A DNA stretch of 64,000 nt from Lomentospora prolificans. Lineage: Eukaryota; Ascomycota; Sordariomycetes; Microascales; Microascaceae. Of this stretch, positions 43,188 through 56,038 are shown piece after piece; position 1 is the first letter of the stretch; each line of letters opens with the position of its first letter. The DNA is taken from assembly GCA_029532625.1 (NCBI GenBank), contig JARFXM010000009.1, forward strand, positions 4,402,001-4,466,000, in the 5' to 3' direction. The position numbers and the translations under genes are program-made. Below the pieces are notes generated by a model, which did no database searches, had not been told where the DNA came from, and saw only the letters and a list, made by a program, of their open reading frames with translations.

Positions 43188-44805
43188 GTTAATACGTTGT
43201 ACCCGAGCGGAGCAGGCAACGCCAGAATGTCACTTGTTCCTTGAACTGGAGGGAAGAGACTGAAGGCATGGACTAATGGCTACATCGACTGTTGGTACAT
43301 ACATAAACCAGCCTGGCATTCCAGACGGCTGAGTAGACCCCACTGGGCCGGGGCGAAGGGAAGCGAAGGCGCACCAACATTTACTAGTAGAAAGGCCTGG
43401 GTCTGATCGGTTCTTGAGATTGCTTCAATGCTGGCTGTGTTGCCCCAGCGGAGTGTGAGCGGGAGAAGTACCCTCAAACCTGAAAGGTAATATTAATGGA
43501 TACTCCACAAGAAAGGTGGGTGAGCACGCTACAAGTATCACGACCAGCACCAGATGGCAGGACGGAACGAAACCTCGGTGGTGAGATAGGCCAGTCGCTG
43601 TACAGGTACATTGACCTTTTCTTTTTACAGACTCTTTCCGCCCGAACCCCTGTAGCCGAAACTCGCTGGCTGGTGCGTGCTAGTGGGTCCCTAATACGAG
43701 CTTCCCCGAGGCCAGGACGGCCTGGCCAGCCATACGGAGTATATCTTGAAGAAGAGGGTCCCATCGCCCACAATCGCCACAGCGATGGCCAGCGATATAA
43801 CAGCCAGCAACCCTGGTGCTGCACTTCATCATCGCACTGCCATCTATAATGGTCTTTGCTGCTCACCAGCGCCAGTGGCGACTCTCAGACTCGACGGACG
43901 AGCACTAATAGAATAGGAGACAGAACCCCAAGTGGAAAGATTCCGATGAGGTGGATCTCTCAGTGACCGGGGGATCCAGGAGAGAGGGCCGTGCGTTCGG
44001 ATTCGACGGTCGAGGGAATACAAGTATTACTCCCCGTATTGCTTTCCATAGGGCTATCAATATACCTTGACATGGGTAGTGGACAAGTTCCTGTCCAAAA
44101 ACGCCTTCGGAGGAGGTATGCGTATCCTTGCGAAGTGGCCCGAACGACAAAAAAAAGCGGAGTTCGCCAGGCTCTCTGCGACTAAAATACGCGAATCGTG
44201 GGTGACTAACAACCACAAGTGGTAACGACTACGGAGTTCAAGCCTCAGCTGCGCTCTAGCGTTGGCCAAGTTTTCATGTGTGGCCACGCGCAGGCTCGGC
44301 GCTTTCCAGGGCTAGGCCAAACCCGAGGGACGCTAATATTATGCTTCAAGCGTAAACTGGCTTTCTCGCAGTCCTTTGGGACAGCACGCCAGCTCGGCTG
44401 GCAAAGCCCCTCCTCTCCCTCAGCAGATGGAAGCGCCATGGAACATGGAAAAGCGGGCCATGTCGGCAAATGGCCATCCGACGGTCTCCTCTTGGGGCAT
44501 CAGGTCCCCCAGCGCAATTGAACCGCTCGGATAACCATCAGAGAGCAGGCCTCCCTGATGCTTGATATCCGGTTCGATTGCATATGGATGAGGTTAGTCT
44601 AGCATTATCATATTGTCATAGGCCACTTGATACCTGCCGCTGAGTTTTCTCTTGAATGGACTGGACAGTCTGGCAGGCGGCCTGACACACAGACGAGATT
44701 GCCGGGACAGATGGTTGATGCCTTTCTTGATGGGGCACACGGGCGATCGATCTCACATACTGTGTAACGCACGCAACGGGACACTAGGAGTACCAATACT
44801 AAGGT

Positions 44806-44824
44806 ACCAAGGTATACCAAGGTA
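44806..44824 (+). repeat. tandem ACCAAGGTA motif
   Basis: Two copies of ACCAAGGTA are separated by one T, preceded by a variant ACTAAGGTA. Further exact copies lie at 26606-26614 and 51476-51484, always in gene-free DNA. Confidence 0.6.
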
Positions 44825-47800
44825 GTAGAGTCAAGATTTAGAACCCAGTGCGAGGATGGCAGAGGCTTGTTAAGGGGTCCGAGCAACTTTTGGAAACCTC
44901 TGGTTCTACTCGTAGGTCAAAGCACAGGTGGACTTGCCCTTGTCCTTTTGCGCAAAGTTTAATACCATGTCAAATAGTCAGCCGCTTCTGCATGAAGCGC
45001 CTGTTCTTACGACAGTATCAGATTGCTACCTGCAACGGAAAGAGCCCCCAGTCGATCCAGTCAGTCCACCAATACAACGGCTAGGGTAAATTCAGGCTAT
45101 TGAGGGAGGACACCTGGCTGGCTGTTGCGGACAGCAGATGGTACGTAAAGAACAGACACCCATGGATCAATAATACCAATCTTACCTTCTGGACTGGTAC
45201 CACGGCCCTACCCTAGGTAGGACCTCCAATGCGACGGCAACTGTGTGAATACTACTGGGCTAGCATATAATATCACTATCCGCCTTCTGCGATAAAGACC
45301 TGGCTGTGTGCGTGCTGTGTCCTGGACGCCCGAGCTTGATCCCTTTCGCTTTGGTAACAAGAAAAAACGGGATGGTGGCGGCAAATATATTATACGATAA
45401 TAAGTCGAAGTGAAAACGCCAATGGAACAGAAACAGGCCGACCACTTGAGTCGATGCAAGGATGCGCAACGACTTGGCATTGGTGTAGGCTCACCCGTCG
45501 GCAATGTCCAACAGGTCGGAGCGTTGGCCAGCTGGCGTATGGCACATACTGTCATCCTCTATCAGCCTCCATCAAAAGTATCTGCGAGGAGGCATAATCC
45601 CAATATCCCAGGCAAACCATGGTTCCAGAGCGCGACAACGCGCGACAACGGGTCACCATTTGGGACCGAGACTCGATGCTGAGAGGCCGGCTATGTGATC
45701 CGAACAAATTAGAGGTGGTCGGGAGGGACCCGAGTGTTTGTACCTTGGCTAGAATCGAGCCACAGTCAATCGAGATCCGGGACGAGATTTTTGTCGGGTA
45801 CAGGCCAACTACTGGTAGGATTTGGCGATCTCCCTGCCGCAACCATTGAGCGTCCACAGAACGGTACGGGAGACGGCACATCCCCATTCGGACCCTTTTA
45901 CTAGCACCGCTACACTACACCGATTCGTCTGTCCCACTCGGGCTCCTTGGGAGGAATAAGGCCAGCGTCCACGCCGCCGTCCATGGTCCCATCGAGGCAT
46001 CCACTGGCGAGTCGTGGTCTTTGAACGCATGCTGCACCCAGACCATTGATCGCCAAGTGCGCCGGCCCCAACTGCGAATGTAATTGCATTCGAGTTCCAC
46101 CACCCTATTGCGCCAGCAATAATACATGCTGGCCTAGCACAGTCTCCAGGAAAGGGGGCATCTTAAACGAACGACTCCAGGTCGAACGTGACGGCCCACA
46201 TTGATCCATGTCAGGGCGTCTGATGCGAAATAATCGAACAATCCTCATTCTTCTTACGTGACGCGCATCTGTCTCCACACCACCCAATCCTGTCTTGACA
46301 ACTTTGAAAGACGTGCGATCCACCCCCGCCGCTCCGAAGTCCTCAAGTTGCGCGACAGAAGGCGGGTGGTGACAGATCCTGAGAGCTGGCTCCAGGGGAC
46401 CCTTGTCCCTGGCAACAGACAGCTGGCTGGCCAGGGTGTCACCTCCTCCGCACTTTGACATTCAACCCTCGAGTTGACCCTGGTGGAACACCCTGGTCCT
46501 TACAGAGTAGTCTTCTTGGAGTTACGGAGAGCAAGTCCTTCCACTGTGGCAGTCTGAATCAACATCTCCCACTATTACTTCTAACTGACTGTCCGAGGGT
46601 ACATGCCACTCCTGACAATTCATGGAGAGGGAATGTTCCCCGTGTTATCCATTTTTGGCCTAACACTGACCAGCTACCCCGCCCCGCCAATGTCAAAGCG
46701 CGCGCAATTCCTTGTAAAACAACGGATTGAGGACACGAGAGAGCCAGCGACGATCGTCCATACACTCCGGTCACCGTTCGTTACTTTTGTGATATGTGAC
46801 ACCTCCACCACGCCAACCATCACTAACAGCCCTATAACCATCAAAATGCGGAATAAGGGAAAGCCGGCATTCCCTGGAAGAAGAGAGAGAGAGAGTCTTA
46901 AACTCACGTGTAGGACGAGTGTCATACGTTCGAATTATTACAGCTCGCTTATCCGAGTCCGCCGCGCGCTCGGTCCAACATTCTCATCTGGAGCCCTCCC
47001 CACCACTCCCGACGACCGGGTTGGAGCTCGCCACTTTACCATGACCACGCCCATTCGCACAAAGGGCTACTCTGTAACGTGACTTGAGCACCCAGTACGA
47101 AGGTAGATGACGCTCATTTTGACGGAGGTCAGGACCGGGTGTTTTAACCTCAGCCAGGCCGTCGGCTAGCAAAGTGTAAGGGCAACAGGAGCCAAGTGTC
47201 TATCTAGAATTCGGGTGGCCCGAAAGACCGACCAGAGGGGATTCTTCTTTGTTATGCCACCATCGAGCGTCGATCAAGTGTTAATAGCGTTGGGTCCTGG
47301 TCCAAAAAGCCAGCATGGCCAACAGGCGCTAGACCTGCGCCAGCCCCATCAACTTTCGCGCCGCTGGCTCACTCGCACTTCATCTTCGCTGGAACATCCG
47401 ATCCGTAGAACGCAGTGTAAGTCTTGTCATAACTGCTGGCAGCGGGTGACCTGCAAGGAGACTGGATCGACAAGCACATTGCGTCTCTCAAGCGTTACTT
47501 TAGGTTAATTACCTTAGACTCTCAGAATCCTCACCCGTTCCAGGAGCCTCTGCACCAGGGCTCTTTGGTTGACCACTCCTTTTACAGACATGGTCTGCCC
47601 TGCTCATCCTTCCAAGTGAGAACCCAATGGTGGTCAAGGACTACAATACAGGCACGTATCCATCGGACATGGTGCGAATATCTCGAAACTATTGTCCACA
47701 GACCACCCAGACATGTGAACCGGAAGCATGGGGCATCCCAGGCTGTTTTCTCGCCAGATAGTCTGAGATTCCAGAGCCGAGACTCTTCTTCAGAAAGCCA

Positions 47801-50397
47801 GAGCCCGAGTCCTACATGCACCGTTCTATGAGAGAGAAATCGGCGACATAATCTCGACATGCCTTTCCCGGCGACTGTGTGTTCATCTGCCCAGGGAAGT
47901 GAGGGCCAGCGATTGGTCAGAACCGGCAGTAGACCTTCGTACGATAGTTTCGTTCAGGATTAGTCGAAGCCAGGGCGTCCCCGGTTCCTGCGTGCGCCAG
48001 CCAATTTTTGTGCTTGCGCCAGCATCCTGCCCAACTCTACGGGGTACTTCGACGCATTGATGTATGACCATCCTTCTGCGCATGGGTTGAGACGATGTGC
48101 CTGGCCGTTCCGCGCGACTGCCTTCCTGGACTTGTGGAGACGTTCAGTCTCAACACAAAACAAGTGCCGAACGGTTCCGGGTTTCTCTTGGGCGGTCCTG
48201 CACCGGAGCCTGCATCTATCGCTGATGCATCTGAGAAATTGCTGTGCACGCATCTTGGAAGGCCAATGCCGCCTCGGCAGGCAGTGGCTTCTTTGCAGGG
48301 TGGGAGTCTTCCATCAAGTGCGCCAGGCACGCTCATGATTGAACAAGCTCAGTCTGGCCATCAGGTGGTCCGCCTGGGTTAGCGAGCTTCGGAAGTCAAA
48401 GCGTTGCTGGCCCCTTTCTTGTCGCCCAACCGCCTGACCGGGAATTTCCTGAATCGCCTCATATCAACAAGTGCTAGTGAGTTCCTAGAGCTCGAGCCGC
48501 CAGCCTCAATCCCCCCCTAGTATTCTGTGAACCACGGCACTGGGCTACGCGACAATAAAGGAGTTTTCTGGGCTAGGCACTTACTCCCCTACGTTAAACT
48601 AATATTAGCAAAGGGGTCGGTAGGGTTTATCAGTTGAAAGATGTTGCAACGCAAATGATCGATCAGGAGAGCAAGAGGATGATGCTGTTGAGACAATATC
48701 CACCTTCCCTCGTAGACTTCCTCACTCCCCGCAGTTATCTTTCCCAGTTACGGGGCCATAGCCAGCGTAAAACTATTTACCTTCGTACTAGGGCGTCTTA
48801 ACCGACTTCAGCCTTCCTTCTTGCACTCTCAGTTTATTATTTGCTCGGCTGCTCTTTACCCTGTAATCCCCTGACTCGCCCTGCATCGAGCACTTTGTTG
48901 GGGACTGGAGGGGTTGTATTCGTATGTTCTTCCGCGTAGAACGGAGCGTTGCCCACACTATTCCCTCTCCCACCACCACCACAAAGTGGCTGCTGAGACT
49001 CTTGGCGAATTCTAGAACTGTTCAGGACACATCCGTCAGGGGTGGCAGATGGCTGTCAACGACGCCCACCGGAATATGACGCGCCTTTCTCGGACGGGTA
49101 TAGCGACCAATAATACTCTAGTTTGTGCTGGACGTCCGAACCTTGTCCGCCCAGCATAAATGAGGCTTGTGTTGAAGTGTGTATCATGGCCCACGAGGAT
49201 TGGAGTCAAAATATTGAGATGGGCCTTTCGGGAGTTCCACAACCTCCCGTTGCGGACGGGTGCCCTCCCTCTAATCCAATCGTCAAGCATCCTGGCATCG
49301 GCAAGAGGACAGTGCAACCACCATTGACGGGATGCAGAACGTGGACATTCCCTGCCATGCAAACGACTTGCGTCAAAGCTCGGCACCCTTGCTGGCGCTT
49401 ACGCACCAATTTTCCTGGATGTTGTGGCCCACTCTCCAGAGCTCCTTCGATGTGGTGTTGACTCCTGGATCCCAAGACCCGCGATCCGAGCGCGGGGGGC
49501 TGAGGGGTAACCGACCAAATGGAAGCTGACCGTTCTGAATACTGGTACTCCTCCTCTTACTTCCGACCCAAAGCTAAGCGGGTCCAGCCAACTTGCAAAT
49601 CTCGATCAACGATGCCGCACGGTTGCCTCGATAGTCTAGTTTGCGAGAATCTGTCGGAAAGAAACCTGAAAAGGTCCAGGCCGCCAAGCGGGCACTGAAA
49701 GTTGGCATGAGTGAACGACCGCTAACGCCCCGAACGCCATCCATCCAGATGAGGGATGAAGACCCATAGAACAAATGGACTCGCAATCATGACGCTTCCT
49801 TGCGGCCACTACCTTTCTTTGTGCAACGCGTCGTCCAAGGATGGGAAGGCGCTCATTACGTTGTAATAGTGATCGTCATATAGTGCCTTCTCCCGCTCCC
49901 AGCGCTTTGGGTGAGTGGTTGTAATCACCTCTTTCTAGAATGTGTCGTTTGATCAGTGACCGGTGGATATTGCTCTCGTCCACTTGCCTGATAGCTACCG
50001 AGACCTGAGCGGCGCGACAGATCTGCCGACCGCGGGGACTACGGAGCGCCTTTTCCAGCTCGACGCACGTAGTAGATCAACGAGTCAAGCTTTAGCCGGC
50101 ATCGTGCCACTCCCAATAGGAGGGACCCGTAATATGATTTCACTTAGGATTCATTTGGGGGTTTCTAATCTACTAGCATTCCGCGGATCTGGAAATATGG
50201 CAGTGACGTCGGGCGAAGCGTTTTGTGCGGGTAATCAATCAAGGTATTGCAAGGGTGCTCGGCAGTGCGCGAGGAGCTACTGGAGCGAGAGGCCATATCA
50301 ATTGGGCTCGAAGCCTTCAGATTCTGTTCATCTGATGTTAACATGATTCACCCGTCTAGCGCGAACCCAACCGTAAGGTAGACCCATTTCTCTCGGC

Positions 50398-51246
50398 ATG
50401 CTCCTCCTCCAGCTCGTCCTAACCTCAGCCCTCACGGCCGCGGCCGCGGCAGCCTCGTGCCCTTGCACCCACCAGATGCTCGAGGAGGCTACGAAGCAGT
50501 ACGTCGAGGCGCAGCGTGGCGGCGATATAAGTCTTATGCCTCCTCTCCGCTCTTCCCTCTCGTATAGTGAGAACGACGTCAAGGTTCCCCTTGAGGATGG
50601 CATCATCTCTCAGGCGCTCACCATCGATCACGATCGAAGCATCCACGACACGACAGCTTGCGCTACCTTTACAGAGATTGTCTCTGGAAGCAAGGAAAAT
50701 CCCTACGTCATAGCCACTCGCATGATCTTCCAGGGTGGCAAGGCGAGCGTGATCGAGTCTGTTGTTAGCAACCCGGGCGATTGGGCGTTCAATGCCACGG
50801 GATACTTGTACTGGAACTCTTTGGAGGAGTGGGACCCTATCCCCGAGGAGGATCGGGATACAAGGGAGATTATTCAGGCGGCGGGGGACGCATATTTTGA
50901 TCGCTTCAATGATACGTCGGTGGAAGTGCCCTTCGGAACACCATGCGCTCGCTTGGAGGGGGGCGCCTACACTGGGAGGGGTAACTTGACGGCGAATACC
51001 TGTGATATTGGAGGGATGCCTTCGACAATAGTGGTGACGAATAGGCGTTACGTGGTCGATGAGGCGATGGGCGTCGTGAGCATCTTCCTCGGGTTCCCTG
51101 GCCTAGACAGGTCGCAGGGGCAAGATCCCATGCCGGATAGCCACATGTTCAGGGTGGAGAAGGGAAAGATTCGGTATATTCACACTGCCTCGGCTTGCGT
51201 TGAGGACGGCTGCGGTATGGATGGGAACGGCCCCATCCGGTTCTAA
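50398..51246 (+). CDS. secreted DUF8021 protein
   Basis: This single-exon protein of 282 residues has a signal peptide (1 to about 20, MLLLQLVLTSALTAAAAAAS) followed at once by CPC and a helix (HQMLEEATKQYVEAQRGGD). The layout, with an N-terminal helix, a strand-rich middle (CATFTEIVSGSKENPYVIATRMIF...VIESVVSN) and a closing PDSHMFRVEKGKIRYIHTAS strand, fits the DUF8021 family. That family resembles the SnoaL/NTF2-like alpha+beta barrel (inference from pattern). Cysteines are at the N-terminus, in the TACATF strand and in the C-terminal SACVEDGCG, so disulfides are likely. Three sequons (NAT, NDT, NLT) fit secretion. The function is unknown; catalytic residues cannot be named. The start has a CGGCATG context. 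The 3' end runs into the (AG)n tract within 60 bp. Confidence 0.88.
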   Translation: MLLLQLVLTSALTAAAAAASCPCTHQMLEEATKQYVEAQRGGDISLMPPLRSSLSYSENDVKVPLEDGIISQALTIDHDRSIHDTTACATFTEIVSGSKENPYVIATRMIFQGGKASVIESVVSNPGDWAFNATGYLYWNSLEEWDPIPEEDRDTREIIQAAGDAYFDRFNDTSVEVPFGTPCARLEGGAYTGRGNLTANTCDIGGMPSTIVVTNRRYVVDEAMGVVSIFLGFPGLDRSQGQDPMPDSHMFRVEKGKIRYIHTASACVEDGCGMDGNGPIRF

Positions 51247-51299
51247 GTCGGTGCCTCCTTGAATGGCTCCCGTCAAGAAACGAAAACTATATCGCTTTT

Positions 51300-51323
51300 G
51301 AGAGAGAGAGTGAGTGAGAGAGT

Positions 51324-51377
<54 letters not shown>
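51300..51377. repeat. (AG)n microsatellite
   Basis: About 78 nt of AG dinucleotides with three TGAG interruptions in the first 30 nt, 54 bp after the DUF8021 stop codon and probably in its 3' UTR. Confidence 0.93.
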
Positions 51378-51379
<2 letters not shown>

Positions 51380-54300
51380 TTTATCAACAGCATTCATCTC
51401 TACCTCAATCACGGGATGTGAGGGTACTTCTGCGAGTGGCCTTTGGAAGCACACGCTTCGCTCTACCTCAAATATACCAAGGTATATACGAGAAGGCTAA
51501 CCTCGGACTCTGCTCTCCGTAGGAAGAAGGCCGAAAGAAAGAATATGAAAATTGCGCTTTAGATTCTACCCGCTAATTAGAGATAGCACGAGCCTCTCAC
51601 CTCTCTACTCTGAAATGTCTCCTATACTCTATGTAGTGACATTATCACGGGATCGAATGACATCATTTGATTTATGTATTAACAAGTTTTAACTTTCCGC
51701 CAGCCATTGTGGTAAGACGACCAAGCAGACGCCCTCTAGGGTCAATATGTGTCCCCGGTTCGGTAGTACTTTAATTCTATTTTCGGACCTTGGAGACGAT
51801 TGTACGGGATCATGGTGAGTGTTTCCCCAAATCACACGCTTGAATTCAAGTTACCTCCTGACTTTCCCCACGATGGTTAATGGAGCTGGTGGGAGTAGAA
51901 CAACCACTCACCCATAATTAGCCGGATCCGAGTACTGAAACGCTCTAGCTGCGCAAGGTCATGTAATAGCGTAGTTCCAAAAGAGTGTCTTACTCTCCAG
52001 GACCTTTAGAGCAGCATTGTGATAGGTGAGCTGGGCCTAAGGGTAGGTGACAATTGAAACGTCAAGACTACACCCTCAGCCCTGGCCGAAATAACGTCTT
52101 CAGAAAACTTCCGAAGAGAACGCTCATCACGGCTACAGATACGAGATCTTGATCATGTTTACCTCGATCACCATCTCGGAGTATCGAAAACCATAACGCT
52201 ACCAAGCCTTGCGCAACACAGACTATACGCGAGTTCCTTCCCGTCGGTGCCTGTATCATTGGAAGTCCAAGGCAGTAAAGGCTGGGTCATGATATAGCTT
52301 ATCGGGGACACGTATCGCGGCTAGAGTTAGCACCACTCTAAGATCCCTGATCTTCGAAGATGCGGATACATGATTCGGTAATTGCCCAAGAATTGCCCAA
52401 GAAGAAAGTATGCCGTGTTCTGTCGCTTCTCCTATCCTCTTCTAGGGCCTACGCTTCCTTGCACCCCAGGTAGCAATCCGGAGTCCTTCAGCCATCAAGG
52501 GAGTTTGTTCACTAGGCGGTATAAATCACTAGACTTGGAAGACTGGAGCCGGTAAGGGCCCTTCTATCCATCACGATGATAGAGGATGGCACGGCCTCTT
52601 TTCGTTACACGAAAACTCTTCCAGCGCCGTCATCTACTACTGGTCTTGGTCGGAGTGGAGCTCGCGGAGGGATGAGCAGCCCTGAAACACCGAACAACTC
52701 TGAACTTCTCCTTCGTGACCGATATCAGAGCTAAGGGTGCAGAGATTTTCGTTAATACTTATGGTTCTGTTTAGCTGTTAGCTAGGATGCTCGTTAGCCT
52801 AGGGACCATCGTCTTGGCAAATTTGGCCAGTATCGCTGTGTGATGATGCTGGGCGAACATATAAAGGGCAGCGCTCCCTCGCGATAAATCTGGTTTTTGC
52901 CTTATATGGATTCGGTATCTGCAGGATACGTGAGTTTCGCCGTCAAGATTCTACCGGGCATCTGAGGGCCTGTCGATGGCTATCAATCGGGCTAAGTCCG
53001 AGAGGCATACGATTTCCGGCCATTGAAGGGTAATTGAATGAAGAAAGACTCTCATCGAAAGAGTTGCTCTTCGCGCGCCACCATTAGACACATCTAAACA
53101 CCTCGGTAGACTCAGCAAGATCTTCAACAGGGGCTTTCTTGCACTAAGTTAAGCGCCAGGTGACTATCAGTTATCCCCCTTAAGCCAAGGATGCCGGCCC
53201 TCCATCCAGCCGCGTAGCAAGTTTGACAAGGGCCAAGCGGCCGGCAAACCTCCAGGCAAAGGGGACCTAAATCTAGGCGTTCTACCATGCTTGCAGAGAC
53301 GTGCTGACGTGACTAACATATCGAGAGACACTCGCGGCCCTTGTACGGTACAGAGGGGTTTCAGTTTTGAGCAAGGTAGACTATGATCGGCCGGCTTCGA
53401 TTCCGAGAATTGATCAAGACCTTTTGGGACACCGGAAGAGCAACCTCTACCCGAGTTTACCCTGTCGCTGATTCTCAACAAGAGGTCGCACTTCGGCACT
53501 ACCGGAGCTTATGACACCGGTCTTGCGAAATTGTCTAACGTTCACGCTGAAGCTTACGACGCCGTGGCAAGATAGGGTTGTTCGGCTCTCAATCGAGCCG
53601 CATTAGCAGAGTCTAAGAAGGGTTACAAAGCATCGCAGGCGCAGATGGGGACTGCCGACTCAACCCTAGCTACATGACGTGGACGAGAATACCCAGCACA
53701 TTCCTGAACTACCGGACCCATCCTCCGCCTCCTACCACTTTGATGACGCCTGAAAAAATGCCAACGCCACGAAAAGGGAGGAGTACCAGGAATCCAACAA
53801 CACGTCGATGTGTGCTTAGGGCTTCACTCGCCAAAACCGTGGGGCGCGAATGTGCTGCCTAACGAGGTCGGAAAACTTTTACGAGCATACGGGGACACTA
53901 GGCCTCGTACCGGCACTCGAAGGCCATACGCCGGTGTCTATTCGGAGGCATGCCTACTTCGTACTGCGACTTGCAATGGGGGAGGGCGACGACGGGCCAG
54001 GAGTTGCTCACGGAGCCGCCCCGTATCCACCTTCCTCGCCCGCTACGCAACCCACCGGCCGAACTTGGAAAGATGCCGGTGAAGAAAGAACTAGGCCAGG
54101 CTGGGCGCACGTGGAGTCAGCAATTGACTGATTTGGATGAGGGGAATATTCCGGATCATCAACTCTTTCCCTCGGCCGGAGTAAGGACGATGTGGGGAGG
54201 TCTTGTGCAAGCTCGGAGAGGGGTTTTTTTTCCCCTTGTGGAAGCTATTGACAAGCTTTCCGCCACTCCAGGATCCAATCCAGAGGCCGGAAGATTGCCG

Positions 54301-55485
54301 ATAGGTCCGGACTCGCGTTGAGGTGGTTGCCATCTACCCCTCTTCGCTGTGGTGGATTAGACTCGACGTCTCTTCCGGATAGAGAACCCTTCGAAAAATT
54401 CTCTGGAAGGAATGCCGTCGAAGCGTGGCGACAAAGATCAGCGAAATAGCGGAGCTTGGTTGCCCTTCGAGGTTTAGCCCATTCGCAATGCTTCCGAAAA
54501 GTTGGGAGCTCTACGAGTGAAACCGGTTTGCACCCTGAAAATCTTGCTCTTTTGGTCGGCGACGTCAAAGTCGGCGCCGCTGTCGACATGAGCCCCTGGC
54601 TTTAGTAAGGTCAGACTTTCCTAGCGTCGATTTTGCTGAGGGGCAAGCTCAGGAGAAACATCCTAATCCAGGCAGACTTTAACCCCAACCAGGAAGAACA
54701 GCGGAGACGGGGACCACAACGCTTGACGGTAGGGCTTACCCTCGCGCCACGAACCCAAGTTTCCGGGCGCGCCACGGCAGAGTGGCTCATTCGATGTGGA
54801 GCGAATAGTAGGCTGCCAGCTGGGGAACCATCCTGTCTTAGAAGGGGCAGCTGCGCGAGAAAAACCAACACCCAATCCATTTGGTGGCGGATGTGTTTGG
54901 TCCAAGCCAGGCCCGACAGCCAGCCATGCTAGCGTGATTCAGTTGACTGTAAGGGAGCGCTGACGAGGCCGTGAAAACTCTTCGAACAAGGTCACAGACC
55001 AAGTACCAGTGGACACGACCCGGGATGCAGGGAGGAATACATGTCAACCATCTGGTGTCAGGCTTGATTGAGATCTGGGTCGGTGAGTATTCGGCTCTAT
55101 CCATATTCACGAAGCTGTCTTTGCCATTCGCCATCCGTCTCGGCCCCCAACGTGTCACCAGGAGGATTTTGCACCGTCTTACACTCTGTGGATGTACGAT
55201 GTAATATGCGAGTACTAAGTTAAGGGACTGTGAATGCACGTTGGTCTTCCTTCAGGCTAATTTCAGCCCAAGAACCCCCCGAATAATGATCGTTCCTGGC
55301 GCTAAGCCCGAACAGGGCGGAGGAGGGCGGATCTGGCGATTTTGATTGGCTTGGATTGTTCAGTTTGGTAGATTAACTCACGTGACTTGGATGCAACCCG
55401 GTTGAGATCCACTCAATTAGAGTGCTGTGCCTGGCTGTTTCCTGGAATGCGCGCTTTTCAAGCAAGCAGCCAACACAGCCAACGC

Positions 55486-55515
55486 AGGTACTCAGGTACC
55501 CACCCAGGTACAAGG
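55486..55515 (+). repeat. three CAGGTAC direct repeats
   Basis: CAGGTAC occurs three times within 30 bp at unequal spacing, about 530 bp upstream of the GPI-anchored protein gene. It may be a binding-site cluster. Confidence 0.5.
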
Positions 55516-55719
55516 ATACGCCTTCCGCTCCTTTGCTGGCCCAAGCGGAAAGTGGAAAGCGCCACTGCGGAGGCGTCGTGCCAGGTGGGTTCCTGCCTTA
55601 CCCGCGCACGGCATCGTCTGTAGTTTCACCTTCTCACCCCAGTTTTCTGTTTCCTTTTCACCTTCCTTTGCCGCGTCCCAACTCTCTTTTCTCGTCCATC
55701 TCCACCCTCGTCGATCTTT

Positions 55720-55727
55720 TATAAAAG
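55720..55727 (+). promoter_or_regulatory. TATA box of the GPI-anchored wall protein gene
   Basis: TATAAAAG follows a long C/T-rich block and lies 319 bp before the start codon, implying a long 5' leader. C/T-rich promoters with a TATA box are typical of strongly expressed fungal genes. Confidence 0.5.
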
Positions 55728-56038
55728 GGCGCCCAGATCCAACTTCATCCTGGCTCCCAGTCACATTCTTTTTGGTATCTTCAACCAGTCCAGTCCATCC
55801 AGACACACTTTGCCGTAAACGAGCGGCCGGCCACTCAGTCTTTCTCTGCGAAAGACGGTTCCTTCATTTCTTTCTCTTTTCTTGAGCCCATTTTCAACAC
55901 GAGACGCGCTTGTCGCATCCGTATCAACTTGAGATATCCTCTCTTCAGACACCAAGACTCAACCACGTCTTTTCAGATACCCTCAATCGCTTGCTTCACT
56001 TCTCAAACACCTAGGTTTCCCAAAACGAACCAGTCAAA

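Larger units (their letters stand above)
42420..50397. other. 8-kb gene-free stretch
   Basis: Open frames here are short and their translations look random. None carries a signal peptide with a plausible mature region, a domain motif or a consistent splice chain. It contains a T25 run (43163-43187), two tandem ACCAAGGTA copies (44806-44824) and a tandem 10-mer GCGCGACAAC (about 45637-45656). No transposon hallmark was recognised. The last 300 bp are the DUF8021 promoter. Confidence 0.55.
51247..56038. other. 4.8-kb gene-free stretch
   Basis: After the (AG)n tract no coding frame of note occurs. Frames of 100-130 codons at 53167-53499, 53950-54321 and 54838-55239 lack recognisable motifs. A tandem ATTGCCCAAGAA pair lies near 52380-52403. 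The last 450 bp are a pyrimidine-rich promoter/leader for the next gene with a TATA box. Confidence 0.55.

Noticed and set aside
44560..44600. GGTTCGATT sequence resembling a tRNA T-loop
   Set aside because: Flanks do not pair into a T-stem and no D or anticodon arm is found upstream.
42420..56038. Decayed transposon or RIP-mutated repeat
   Set aside because: No terminal repeats or polymerase motifs seen, and CpG remains common by eye; a computed RIP index would decide.
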